Assembly (NCBI GenBank): GCA_001724025.1
Contig: MEDJ01000023.1
Span: forward strand, 164,895-228,894
Source: Acidobacteria bacterium SCN 69-37
Lineage (GTDB): Bacteria; Acidobacteriota; Vicinamibacteria; Vicinamibacterales; SCN-69-37
DNA length: 64,000 nucleotides
Direction: 5' to 3'
The position numbers and the translations under genes were made by a program. Every line of letters begins with the position of its first letter. The stretch's first letter is position 1. This document shows positions 9,162 through 16,754 of the stretch, piece by piece. The notes beneath the pieces were generated by a model. That model did not search any database. It was given only the letters and a program-made list of their open reading frames with translations, and had not been told where the DNA came from.

Positions 9162-10412
9162 ATGGCCGATCAGGTCGATACCCCAGGCACCGCGCCAGTC
9201 GTCGATCGGCGTCCCGTGCCGCGTGGCGTCCTGCCGAAGGGCGTGCAGACGTGGCTGATGGTGGCTCTCGCCATCGGCATGTTGGGGGTCATTTTTCTTA
9301 CGGGCCAGCCGAATGGTCCGGCCACGCCTCGACCAGCAAGCCAGCCGGCCGCCGCACCATCGGCAGACCGCGTGCGCGACTACCAGGAACGGCTGCGCCT
9401 GCTCGACGAGCAAGCGGCGCGCGAACTGCGCCAGGCCGCATTGGACGCGCAGGCCCTCCCTGCGCCCACGGCGCCTGATGACGTTGCGCCAGCCGCAGTC
9501 GATCCATTGGTCGCCGAGCGTCAGCGTCGTGACTACGAGAGCCTGTTCGCCAGCAACGTCGTGCTGAGCCGACGACCCGACGGGCAGCAGCCGGACCAGG
9601 GCCAGCTCGGGGTGCCGTCAAACACGGACCCCCGGCTCGCGACCGGTGAGCCGTCCATCGATGAGATTGCCGACGCCGTCGTGCGAGCGACGGAGCGGAC
9701 GGCTGGCGCCGTGGCACCGACGACTGCCGGATCCCCGGTTGCCGCGGGATCGACCACGACCGTGGCCACGCGAGGCGACCAGCCGACTCCCCGGATCAGC
9801 GCAGTAGGCCCCTTGCACCGCGTGCTGGAAGGAACGGTGATCGACGCGGTGCTCACGAACCGCCTCGATGGCGCCACGGCTGCGCCGGTGAACTGTCTCG
9901 TCACGAACCCGGTGTTCTCGCACAGCGGACAGCACGTGCTGATACCCGCTGGCGCACGGGTGCTTGGCGAGACGCGGCCAGTGCAGACGCTCGGCCAGAC
10001 TCGGCTAGCTGTCGCATTCCACCGTCTGCTGATGCCCGACGGAAGCACGGTGCCGCTCGACCAGTTCAAGGGCCTGAACCAGATCGGCGACTCCGGCCTC
10101 AGGGATCGTGTCAACCATCACTTTCTGTCCACGTTCGGCGCGGCCGCCGCCATCGGGCTCGTGAGCGGCCTCTCGCAGTGGCTGGGCAACGCGGCGTTCG
10201 GCATCGGCGACGGCGATCGGACAGTGGTGATCGCCGGGAGCGCGGCCGAAGCGACTGCCCAAGCCAGTGCGCAGGTCATGAGTCGATTCCTGAACCGCCT
10301 GCCGACCATCACGATTCGCGAAGGGCACCGGGTGAAGGTCTACATCACGAGCGACCTCGACCTGCCGGAGTGGACCCCAGGGTCGCAGGTCGGTCGACTG
10401 GAGCGGAGGTGA
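9162..10412 (+). CDS. virB10: VirB10/TrbI channel protein
   Basis: Protein of 416 residues. Layout: short cytoplasmic N-terminus, one transmembrane helix (TWLMVALAIGMLGVIFLT), a long Pro/Ala/Gln-rich periplasmic spacer, and a C-terminal TrbI beta-barrel domain. The last contains VLEGTVIDAVLTNRLDG, NPVFSHSGQHVLIPAGARVLGE, LLMPDGSTVPLDQ and the terminal EGHRVKVYITSDLDLP. VirB10 spans both membranes and senses energy from VirB4/VirB11/VirD4. The length and domain order are normal for TrbI. Confidence 0.94.
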   Translation: MADQVDTPGTAPVVDRRPVPRGVLPKGVQTWLMVALAIGMLGVIFLTGQPNGPATPRPASQPAAAPSADRVRDYQERLRLLDEQAARELRQAALDAQALPAPTAPDDVAPAAVDPLVAERQRRDYESLFASNVVLSRRPDGQQPDQGQLGVPSNTDPRLATGEPSIDEIADAVVRATERTAGAVAPTTAGSPVAAGSTTTVATRGDQPTPRISAVGPLHRVLEGTVIDAVLTNRLDGATAAPVNCLVTNPVFSHSGQHVLIPAGARVLGETRPVQTLGQTRLAVAFHRLLMPDGSTVPLDQFKGLNQIGDSGLRDRVNHHFLSTFGAAAAIGLVSGLSQWLGNAAFGIGDGDRTVVIAGSAAEATAQASAQVMSRFLNRLPTITIREGHRVKVYITSDLDLPEWTPGSQVGRLERR

Positions 10413-10416
10413 GTCA

Positions 10417-11193
10417 ATGGTCAGACATGCCGTCATCGTCGCAGTAGTTCTGTCCGTCGCCGTGGCACCCGCGCACGCGCAGTGGACGGTGTTCGATCCG
10501 TCCAACTTCGCTCAGACGGTCCTCATCGCTCAGCGCACCCAGCGACAGTACGAGGAGCTGATGGCGCAGTACCGCACCATCCTCCGGATGGCAGAGGGGT
10601 TGGGCAGTCTGGACTCCTATCGCATTCCGCCCATTGAGGTGACTCGGCACGATGCCGGGCGGTGGGCCTACGGGCGGGCGTGGCTGCAGGGACTGAACAG
10701 TGGTGACCCCACCGGTGCCGCCTACTGGGCGACCACACTGCCCCTGGAACGGCCATCCTCACTGCCGAGCCGGCTGACCGCTGCGGCCCGCCGAACCCTC
10801 GAGCGGCAGTACGCCACCATCGAACTCACCGACTCCGTCGCCATGATGGGCGGTCATCAAGTGGGGGCCCTCCGGGGCTACCACGGCCAGTTGCAGCGCG
10901 CCGTCCAGGACCTGGAGAGCGACGTCATGAATGGGCTGGAGCGCTACCACGAAATGACGGCGATCCTCGACAAGGTCGCGGCGGCTGAGCTCCTGGGCCG
11001 AAGACAGGACATGGCCGCGAACCAGCTGTTGTCGCATGCCTTGGAACAGATGCTCGCGCGGAGCAAGCGCCTTCGGGACACCGAGGCCGCCACGATGAAC
11101 ATGCAGCTGGTCTCGTGGCGTGACAGCCGCGCCGCCAACGATGCGCTCGTGCGGGGGACTGGCGATGCCTTGCGCACCTGGCGCCAGCCGTAG
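10417..11193 (+). CDS. TrbJ/VirB5-like protein, copy 1
   Basis: Protein of 258 residues with a signal peptide (AVIVAVVLSVAVAPAHAQ) and WTVFDPSNFAQTV, the common N-terminal block of TrbJ. The remainder is predicted mostly alpha-helical with repeated Gln/Arg-rich segments. The C-terminus NMQLVSWRDSRAANDALVRG matches that of the next gene almost residue for residue. VirB5/TrbJ proteins are minor pilus components that contribute to pilus assembly or host contact. GGAGGTGAG precedes the ATG. Confidence 0.75.
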   Translation: MVRHAVIVAVVLSVAVAPAHAQWTVFDPSNFAQTVLIAQRTQRQYEELMAQYRTILRMAEGLGSLDSYRIPPIEVTRHDAGRWAYGRAWLQGLNSGDPTGAAYWATTLPLERPSSLPSRLTAAARRTLERQYATIELTDSVAMMGGHQVGALRGYHGQLQRAVQDLESDVMNGLERYHEMTAILDKVAAAELLGRRQDMAANQLLSHALEQMLARSKRLRDTEAATMNMQLVSWRDSRAANDALVRGTGDALRTWRQP

Positions 11194-11202
11194 GAGGACA
11201 CC

Positions 11203-11991
11203 GTGCGAAAGACTCTGCTGACATTGGGTGTGTTGTTCGGAATCGCGGCGCCAAGTCACGCGCAGTGGGTCGTCTACGATCCGGCCGTCACCTACCGGAA
11301 CAGCGTGACGGCTGTGCTGAAGGAAGTGCTCGTCCGTCTGCAACAGCAGCAGCACAGTGAGCTGAGGCGGATGGCACATCGGCTCAGCATGTTCACCTCG
11401 CTCGCGAAGTACCGTGTGCCGGACCCACCGCGTTGGCGGACTCACGACTTCGAGGGCCCGGCGTTCCTGTTCGCGCGGGACTACCACGCCGCCCTGAACT
11501 ACGGAGACCGGTCGGGCCGGTCCTACCTCGGGATCAGCCATCCGCTCATCGACCCGACGTCGGGCATTGGCCGGCTGCCTGCGGTCGCCCGGCGCGCCCT
11601 GTCGAGCCATCTTGCGACTATCGACCTGACCGATGCAGCCGTCATCGCGGCCACGCACGATACGGGCCAGTTGCGATACAACGGACGCAGGGAACTGGCC
11701 GCCATCGAGGGGCTCGAGCGGGACGTGACGAACGACTCTCTGGAGCAGAGCACGACCGCCGTGCTCGACAAGATCAGTGGCGCTGGTCTCATCGGGGCGC
11801 GGCAGCGGCAGGCCCGGATTCAGCTGCTGGACGGAGTGGTCGAGCAGCTCCTGGTCGAGAACAAGCGGGCACGGGACACCGAGGCCGCCGCCATGAATAT
11901 GCAGCTCACGGCGTGGCGCGACCGGGCGGCCGCGAACCAGGCGTTCGTCGCGGGAACCGGCGACGCCCTCCGGACCTGGCGCCAGCCGTAA
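11203..11991 (+). CDS. TrbJ/VirB5-like protein, copy 2
   Basis: Protein of 262 residues from a GTG with TAGGAGG just upstream. It has a signal peptide ending SHAQ and then WVVYDPAVTYRNSV. It is a clear paralogue of the preceding gene: both end GDALRTWRQP and share the ATIxLTD, LDKxxxAxLxGxRQ and RDTEAAxMNMQL blocks, while the N-terminal halves have diverged. The tandem duplication suggests two minor pilins or one structural and one specificity subunit. No transmembrane segment beyond the signal is seen. Confidence 0.73.
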   Translation: MRKTLLTLGVLFGIAAPSHAQWVVYDPAVTYRNSVTAVLKEVLVRLQQQQHSELRRMAHRLSMFTSLAKYRVPDPPRWRTHDFEGPAFLFARDYHAALNYGDRSGRSYLGISHPLIDPTSGIGRLPAVARRALSSHLATIDLTDAAVIAATHDTGQLRYNGRRELAAIEGLERDVTNDSLEQSTTAVLDKISGAGLIGARQRQARIQLLDGVVEQLLVENKRARDTEAAAMNMQLTAWRDRAAANQAFVAGTGDALRTWRQP

Positions 11992-12009
11992 GACAGACAG
12001 GAGCGGGCC

Positions 12010-12864
12010 ATGCCAACGCAGCCGTCGCTCAATCTGATTCCGACGATTCAGCAGGCGATCATGAGCCTGTTGCTGACGTATGAACCGGTGTTCATCCAGT
12101 TCGGCTTCAGGCTGTTCATTGCCTTCGCGACGATTCTGATCGCATGGCACGGCATCCGGATGATGTTCAGCCACGATGGGCTGGGCGACCACATGTTCGA
12201 CTTCGCCAAGCTCCTGCTGTTCATCTCATTTGGCTACGCGCTGATCGCGTTCTACGAGAGTCCGCTGCCGGGCATCGGGGTGTCGTTCAGCAATCTGATC
12301 ACGGACCAGGCAGGCTACTTCCAGTCGGTACTCGAAGCCCGTGCGTTCGACAACATCTACCGGCACTTCGACGAACTGTCTGAGCACTTCATGCAGCCCG
12401 ACCCGTGGTCCATCCTGGCGAACCTCATCTACTGGACGGTGCTGCTCCTGATCGCCTTTGCCAAGGCCGTCTCTCTGGCCGTGATTGCTTTCGGGCTCAT
12501 CGCCACGGCGGTCTGCGGGCTGCTGGGGCCAATCTTCGTGCCGTTCTTCATCGTGCCGAAGCTGGATTGGCTGTTCTGGGGCTGGCTGCGCTCCTTCATC
12601 CAATACTCGTTCGTGCCAGTCGTCGCGGTCGCGTTCCTGATGATCTTCGAGCAGTTCGTCTTCCGCTACGTGACGACCCTGCCGCCGATCATCACGCAGG
12701 CCGAGTACGGCGTCTACGCGCTGCAGGCGTTCGCTGTCGTCGCGAGCTTCTGTCTCGGCATCCTGCAGGTGCCGTCGCTCACGCAGTCGATTTTCTCAGG
12801 CTCGAGCGGCGAGAGCGTGGTCACCAACCGTCTCAACGTCGGACGGCTCTTCACCCGCCGATAG
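12010..12864 (+). CDS. virB6: VirB6/TrbL polytopic membrane protein
   Basis: Protein of 284 residues with at least six hydrophobic segments, including LFIAFATILIAWHGIRMMF, MFDFAKLLLFISFGYALIAF, LIYWTVLLLIAFAKAVSLAVIAFGL and YALQAFAVVASFCLGILQV. VirB6/TrbL proteins are the polytopic channel subunits of the inner membrane complex. The start is supported by CAGGAGCGG upstream. Position between TrbJ and VirB8 genes is consistent with Trb-like clusters. The extended C-terminal domain of the longest VirB6 proteins is absent. Confidence 0.85.
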   Translation: MPTQPSLNLIPTIQQAIMSLLLTYEPVFIQFGFRLFIAFATILIAWHGIRMMFSHDGLGDHMFDFAKLLLFISFGYALIAFYESPLPGIGVSFSNLITDQAGYFQSVLEARAFDNIYRHFDELSEHFMQPDPWSILANLIYWTVLLLIAFAKAVSLAVIAFGLIATAVCGLLGPIFVPFFIVPKLDWLFWGWLRSFIQYSFVPVVAVAFLMIFEQFVFRYVTTLPPIITQAEYGVYALQAFAVVASFCLGILQVPSLTQSIFSGSSGESVVTNRLNVGRLFTRR

Positions 12865-12873
12865 GAGGTTTCA

Positions 12874-13041
12874 ATGGGCAACAGATTCACGACCGTCCGT
12901 CGCCATGACGGTGACCCTGCGCCCGGCGTCGACCTCTCCCGCGTCATCGTCGTCGGCTTCCTGATCGCCGCTGCGCTCGGGCTCATGAGCGGCATCGGGT
13001 GGATGGGCTGTCAGTTCGTGCGGTCGCAGTTTGGGGGATAG
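12874..13041 (+). CDS. Small single-span membrane protein in transfer operon
   Basis: A 55-residue frame from an ATG preceded by a perfect AGGAGG with 5 nt spacing, directly after VirB6. A polar N-terminus (HDGDPAPGVDL) leads to one transmembrane helix (SRVIVVGFLIAAALGLMSGI) and ends CQFVRSQFGG. The strong ribosome binding site and tight packing between VirB6 and VirB8 argue it is real. It may be a small accessory of the inner-membrane complex; it has no lipobox, so it is not an obvious VirB7. The function is unknown. Confidence 0.7.
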   Translation: MGNRFTTVRRHDGDPAPGVDLSRVIVVGFLIAAALGLMSGIGWMGCQFVRSQFGG

Positions 13042-13057
13042 CCACGAGGGTAGGGGC

Positions 13058-13759
13058 ATGCCTGCAACGGTCGGAGACGTCAACCCGAAGACGCTGGAAA
13101 ACGCCAAGCGTCAGTTCGTCGAGGTGTACGGCTCGGCGCTCGTGCTGAACACCTACCTGAAGATCGCGCTGGTCCTGGTGTCACTTGTCGCGCTCGGGCT
13201 GATCGGGTTGAACGTCTACACGGCGGCGCGCTACTCGGACGTGAGACCACTTGTTGTCCGGATCGACGAGGTGGGCCGCGCCGAAGCGGTGGCCTACGAC
13301 GCGTCCCGTTACCAACCGCAGCCGCCAGAGCTCCGCTACTTCCTGACGCAGTTCATCGTCAAGCACTTCGGCCGCATTCGCGCGACCGTGCAGCGGGAAT
13401 ACCCGGACTCGCTGCTGTTCCTGGAGCCGAGTCTGGCTGACGGAGTCATCGCCCAGAACGATCGGAGCCGCGCCATCGAGACCTTCGTCACGAACCCGTC
13501 GGCTGACGAGGTCGAGATCATCGTCCAGAACGTCAGTTTGAGCGAGCTCACGACGACCCCCTTCAAGGCGGCGGTCAACTTCCAGAAGGTCTTCTACAGC
13601 CCAGGTACGCGGCACGAACGCTCGCGGGAGACCTTCGTCGCCCATGTGGACTTCTCGCTCCGAGATCGTGTGCCGAACGCCTTCGTGCGGGTGAATCCGC
13701 TGGGCCTGCAGGTGTCGTACTTCCGCGTCGACCAAGCGTTCGAGGAGCCCACACGATGA
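13058..13759 (+). CDS. virB8: VirB8/TrbF inner membrane protein
   Basis: About 233 residues from the ATG at 13058 (MPATVGDVNPK); an upstream TTG would overlap the preceding small gene. It has a short cytoplasmic N-terminus with NAKRQFVEVYGS, one transmembrane helix (YLKIALVLVSLVALGLIGLNVY) and a periplasmic NTF2-like VirB8 domain (VRPLVVRIDEVGRAEAV, LRYFLTQFIVKHFGRIR). VirB8 is an assembly factor linking channel and core complex. Length and topology are normal. Confidence 0.9.
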   Translation: MPATVGDVNPKTLENAKRQFVEVYGSALVLNTYLKIALVLVSLVALGLIGLNVYTAARYSDVRPLVVRIDEVGRAEAVAYDASRYQPQPPELRYFLTQFIVKHFGRIRATVQREYPDSLLFLEPSLADGVIAQNDRSRAIETFVTNPSADEVEIIVQNVSLSELTTTPFKAAVNFQKVFYSPGTRHERSRETFVAHVDFSLRDRVPNAFVRVNPLGLQVSYFRVDQAFEEPTR

Positions 13760-14046
13760 TCGCGAACGCGGCCTTCCTCGCGGGCGTCACGGTCTTCCTT
13801 CTCCTCGCCTGGCTGGCTGGCGAACTCGTCTTTCTGTCGCCGTACAAGTCCACGCTGTTCAGCCGCCACGGCTGGTTCCTGGGCGGTGTGGCGCTCGTCG
13901 TGTTCTTCAACCTGTGCGCCCTCTACTACAGCGTGGCGCGGTGGCTGTTCCTTCGAGACTCCGGACGCAAACTCCTTCACCTCGACCGGCAACTGGGTAC
14001 GTCAGACGCCGCCCTCGACGACCTCGGGCCTCATCTGGATGGGTGA
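13756..14046 (+). CDS. Two-span small membrane protein of the transfer operon
   Basis: A 96-residue protein whose ATG overlaps the VirB8 stop (ATGA). It has two transmembrane helices (AFLAGVTVFLLLAWLAGELVF and WFLGGVALVVFFNLCALYYSV) and a charged cytoplasmic C-terminal tail (LRDSGRKLLHLDRQLGTSD). I do not recognise a family. The coupling to VirB8 suggests a role in the inner-membrane part of the apparatus. Confidence 0.72.
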   Translation: MIANAAFLAGVTVFLLLAWLAGELVFLSPYKSTLFSRHGWFLGGVALVVFFNLCALYYSVARWLFLRDSGRKLLHLDRQLGTSDAALDDLGPHLDG

Positions 14047-14058
14047 AGGAGTGGTCGT

Positions 14059-14994
14059 ATGCATCGAGACATGGATCCCCGCGAGATCGAACGGGATCGG
14101 CCGGAGATGCCCCGCGGTGGCCGGGGTGGGTCGGATCCCGAGCGCGCTGTCGAGCGTACCGAGTCGAGAGATCCGCTGACGCGAGAGCTGAGCTTGCCAC
14201 GAGGGCGTGCGCGCGAGCACGTGCGGTCTCGCGACTGGGAAGGCGAACTGCGCGGCTCCGAAGTGCGCATCCTCGCCACGGCCGGCGCCTTCCGCGTCGT
14301 GCCCATGGACGAACTGCGTCGTCCGCAGGACCGACCGCACGTGCATCGCAAGGACGTCGAGAGGCTCCGTGCTGAGGGCCTCGTGCGCACCACGCCGTAC
14401 TTCGTAGGGCGTCGCCAGACCACGCTTGTGTCCCTCACAGAGCGTGGCCGGAGTGTGCTCGATGGTGCGCGGCGAGACCGCGGGGGCGAGTCCCGGCAGT
14501 CCTTCTACGCAGGCCTGAGCAAACCGCGCGAACTGGCGCATGACACCCGCCTGCACGCCGCCTACAGAGACGCATCCCGGAAGCTGGAAGGTCGGGGGCT
14601 CCGGGTCGAGCGTGTCGTGCTGGAAGAAGAGCTCAAGCGCGAGTACCAGCGGTTTCTACAGGAACCCAATCGGGGGCGGCGCGAGAGCTCCGGGAGACCG
14701 GGCCGGACGGCCGAGGAGATTGCCCGGTGGGCTCACAACCACGAGCTGCCGGTGATCGACGATCACGTGCAGTTCCCCGACCTGCGCATCGAGTGTGAAC
14801 GGGACGACGGAGGCCGCGAGATCGAGGACGTCGAGGTCGTTACGCCGCACTATCGAGGTGCGCATGCCGCTGCCAAAGTGAGCGCCGGGTTCACTCGCTA
14901 TGGAGCCGTTGGGGCCCGGTTCGGCGGTTCATCGGGCCGCGGTCGTGGTGGCCGAGGGCGTGACGTGCGCCTGGCCGAGGAGATGCTGTCGTGA
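14059..14994 (+). CDS. Winged-helix, replication-relaxation-like protein
   Basis: Protein of 311 residues. A highly charged N-terminus (residues 1-60) is followed by a winged-helix-like region near 65-135 (EVRILATAGAFRVVPMDEL, VERLRAEGLVRTT, TLVSLTERGRSVL). Near 235-275 is a PD-(D/E)xK-like pattern (FPDLRIECERDDG then EIEDVEVVT), with a conserved GFTRYG after it. This order resembles the Replic_Relax family found in conjugative elements, but the expected catalytic Lys is not evident. It sits upstream of an oriT-like region, so a role in origin recognition is plausible. It could be a relaxase accessory rather than the nickase. Confidence 0.55.
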   Translation: MHRDMDPREIERDRPEMPRGGRGGSDPERAVERTESRDPLTRELSLPRGRAREHVRSRDWEGELRGSEVRILATAGAFRVVPMDELRRPQDRPHVHRKDVERLRAEGLVRTTPYFVGRRQTTLVSLTERGRSVLDGARRDRGGESRQSFYAGLSKPRELAHDTRLHAAYRDASRKLEGRGLRVERVVLEEELKREYQRFLQEPNRGRRESSGRPGRTAEEIARWAHNHELPVIDDHVQFPDLRIECERDDGGREIEDVEVVTPHYRGAHAAAKVSAGFTRYGAVGARFGGSSGRGRGGRGRDVRLAEEMLS

Positions 14995-15995
14995 CCGCCG
15001 CCGAGCGGGTTCAGGCGGTCGCTGCAAAGCACTTCACAGAGCGTCAGGCACGCTTTCTGGTCACCGTGATGCTCCATTCTGGGGTCTGCATGCGCCGTCA
15101 CTACTGCGCCTTCGCCGGTATTCGCCACGGGCAGGTGGACATCAACTTCTTCGACCGTCTCACGACCGACAAGTTCGCGACGGCCTTCGACTGCAAGCAC
15201 AATCGCGCCCGGATCTACCACGTCCACCACCGCTCCCTGTACGAGGCGATTGGTGAGCCGCACTCGCGGTTGAGAAAGCCCCTCGCGCTCGCGCGCGCAG
15301 TCGAGAACATCATGCTACTCGACGCGGTGATCGCCCGCCGGGACATCACCTGGCTGGCCACCGAACGCGAGAAGGTCGAACACTTCTCGATGCGCGTCGG
15401 TCACCTCCTGCATCGCGACGAGTTCCCTCATCTGGACTTCGGGGAATCAGGGGACATAACGACCCGGTATTTTCCCGACCGGCTCCCGATCGGTGTGGAT
15501 CCAGACCGCCACGGACACCTGTTCCTTTACCTCGTCACCCGCCGCGACCCTGTCGACTTCCGCCCCTTCCTGCTGCGGCACGCGGATCTGCTCAGGGTTC
15601 TGCCGAAGTGGACGCTGCAGCTGCTGGTGCCAGCCCACTTCGCCGAGTCGACCGAGGCTTACGTGGCCGCCGCACGACAGGAACTGGCGGCGCCGCTGAG
15701 GGCCTCCGTCGTCGACGAACTGCGCTGGTACTTCGCAGAGCGCCAGCGTCTGGCAGCCGCGGCCGACAGCTCTCGGAGCACCGACCCGGCCCGCTACCAG
15801 CGCGTCAGGCGAGCCTTCGGTGCACCCCGGTACCGCGTGCTGTACCGGACGTGGACGCGCGTCGGCGACCGAGCGGTCAACGGTCTCCAGTCCCGCGTGC
15901 TGGCCGATGCGCTGGAGCGTCGATCGGGGCGAATCGAGTGGCAGTCGCTGCCTCGCCCTTACCTTCATCTCTCTCCCCTGGTAGGCACGGCATGA
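14991..15995 (+). CDS. Unknown protein coupled to the relaxation-like gene
   Basis: Protein of 334 residues starting at a GTG that overlaps the previous stop (GTGA). The first half includes RQARFLVTVMLHSGVCMRRHYCAF, a helical/HTH-like stretch, and FDRLTTDKFATAF; the second is rich in Arg and aromatic residues (WTLQLLVPAHFAEST, ELRWYFAERQRL). No family was recognised. Its coupling to the winged-helix gene and position immediately before the repeat-rich gap suggest the two act together in DNA processing. The HxxxC/HxC residues near 30-40 do not form a known metal motif. A divergent relaxase is possible but there is no clear HUH or Tyr motif. Confidence 0.6.
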   Translation: MTAAERVQAVAAKHFTERQARFLVTVMLHSGVCMRRHYCAFAGIRHGQVDINFFDRLTTDKFATAFDCKHNRARIYHVHHRSLYEAIGEPHSRLRKPLALARAVENIMLLDAVIARRDITWLATEREKVEHFSMRVGHLLHRDEFPHLDFGESGDITTRYFPDRLPIGVDPDRHGHLFLYLVTRRDPVDFRPFLLRHADLLRVLPKWTLQLLVPAHFAESTEAYVAAARQELAAPLRASVVDELRWYFAERQRLAAAADSSRSTDPARYQRVRRAFGAPRYRVLYRTWTRVGDRAVNGLQSRVLADALERRSGRIEWQSLPRPYLHLSPLVGTA

Positions 15996-16006
15996 GGGGC
16001 TTGGCT

Positions 16007-16049
16007 CTAGACAATAGGGTAGACAACGGGCCGGGAGGCACTTGTCTAG
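16007..16049. repeat. TAGACAA direct/inverted repeat cluster
   Basis: CTAGACAA at 16007-16014 is repeated as TAGACAA at 16020-16026 (12-bp period) and inverted as TTGTCTAG at 16042-16049. Direct repeats spaced about one helical turn, with an inverted third copy, look like a protein-binding site such as an oriT accessory or iteron-like array. Confidence 0.6.
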
Positions 16050-16166
16050 GCCGCCAGAGAGGGGCCGCACCCGAACGGTCGCCCGCGGAGCCGGCGCCAG
16101 TGCCTGTCGTCAGGGGCGCCATGTGCTTGTGCGGCAGGGAGATAAGTGCGCCTGCAGCCGATGCAA

Positions 16167-16189
16167 CGGGCGGCGTTCTGTGCCGCCCG
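16167..16189. repeat. Inverted repeat, 8-bp arms, 7-nt loop
   Basis: CGGGCGGC and GCCGCCCG flank a GTTCTGT loop. It has no T-tract and lies within the candidate oriT gap. Confidence 0.55.
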
Positions 16190-16219
16190 CCGAGGGCATC
16201 GAAGCCGCACTACATGACG

Positions 16220-16300
16220 AATCGGGGCGTGAGCGACCCCCCGACTTCGGCCGCTGGCCCCTTCGGCGCGCGGCCCCGGAGGGTCGCTCACGCCCCGATT
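16220..16300. repeat. Perfect 20-bp inverted repeat with 41-nt centre
   Basis: Arms are 16220-16239 and 16281-16300 and are exact reverse complements. The centre is GC-rich and can itself fold (CTTCGGCC versus GGCCCCTTCGG segments). The arm length exceeds what a simple terminator needs and no T-tract follows, so an oriT or recombination role is at least as likely. Confidence 0.75.
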
Positions 16301-16449
16301 CCCGGCCCAGCTCGGGCGGCAACTCCTGGCCCAGCTCGCGTCCGACTCAGTGTCCATCGCGGCTGCCCACTTGGCGCGTCCCCGCATGTTGGCGCAATCC
16401 CCACATGCCTGGCCGTGACACGACTCCAACCCTTCAGAAGGAATGAGCC

Positions 16450-16725
16450 ATGGCGCTGATCAAACCCCGTACACGCGGCAAGCAGCTCGTGAGGCACCGC
16501 ACCCGCCTCGATCACGAGACGAACGAAACTCTTTACGCCTACGCGCACTTCATCGGCGAGCCAACCGAGTACGTGCTCAACCAGGTGATCGACAACGTGC
16601 TGGCCAAGGACAAGGACTTCCAGCAGTGGCGGGCCACGCACCCCGACTCTTTTGTCCCGCGGAACGGCGGGCGTCGGCGTTCCGGCAGCACACGGGCCAA
16701 GGGTGCCTCACCGGCGATCGCGTGA
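16450..16725 (+). CDS. Small DNA-binding-like protein upstream of coupling protein
   Basis: Protein of 91 residues with GAAGGAATG upstream of the ATG. It starts basic (KPRTRGKQLVRHRTRLD), then has a helical core (ETNETLYAYAHFIGEPTEYVLNQVIDNVL) of the kind seen in ribbon-helix-helix proteins, and ends basic and Ser/Arg-rich. It lies immediately downstream of the repeat-rich gap and upstream of the VirD4 gene. RHH proteins often act as relaxosome accessory factors that bind oriT, which would suit this position. That role is inferred. Confidence 0.65.
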   Translation: MALIKPRTRGKQLVRHRTRLDHETNETLYAYAHFIGEPTEYVLNQVIDNVLAKDKDFQQWRATHPDSFVPRNGGRRRSGSTRAKGASPAIA

Positions 16726-16754
16726 GGCAACCCCCGAGTAGTGAGAGTAGGAGC

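Larger units (their letters stand above)
16000..16449. other. Gene-free, repeat-rich gap; candidate oriT region
   Basis: No convincing gene occupies these 450 bp between the DNA-processing genes and the coupling protein. The gap holds a TAGACAA repeat cluster (16007-16049), a hairpin with 8-bp arms (16167-16189) and a perfect 20-bp inverted repeat (16220-16300). Clustered direct and inverted repeats beside transfer genes are typical of origins of transfer. The assignment rests on location and structure only. Confidence 0.4.
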
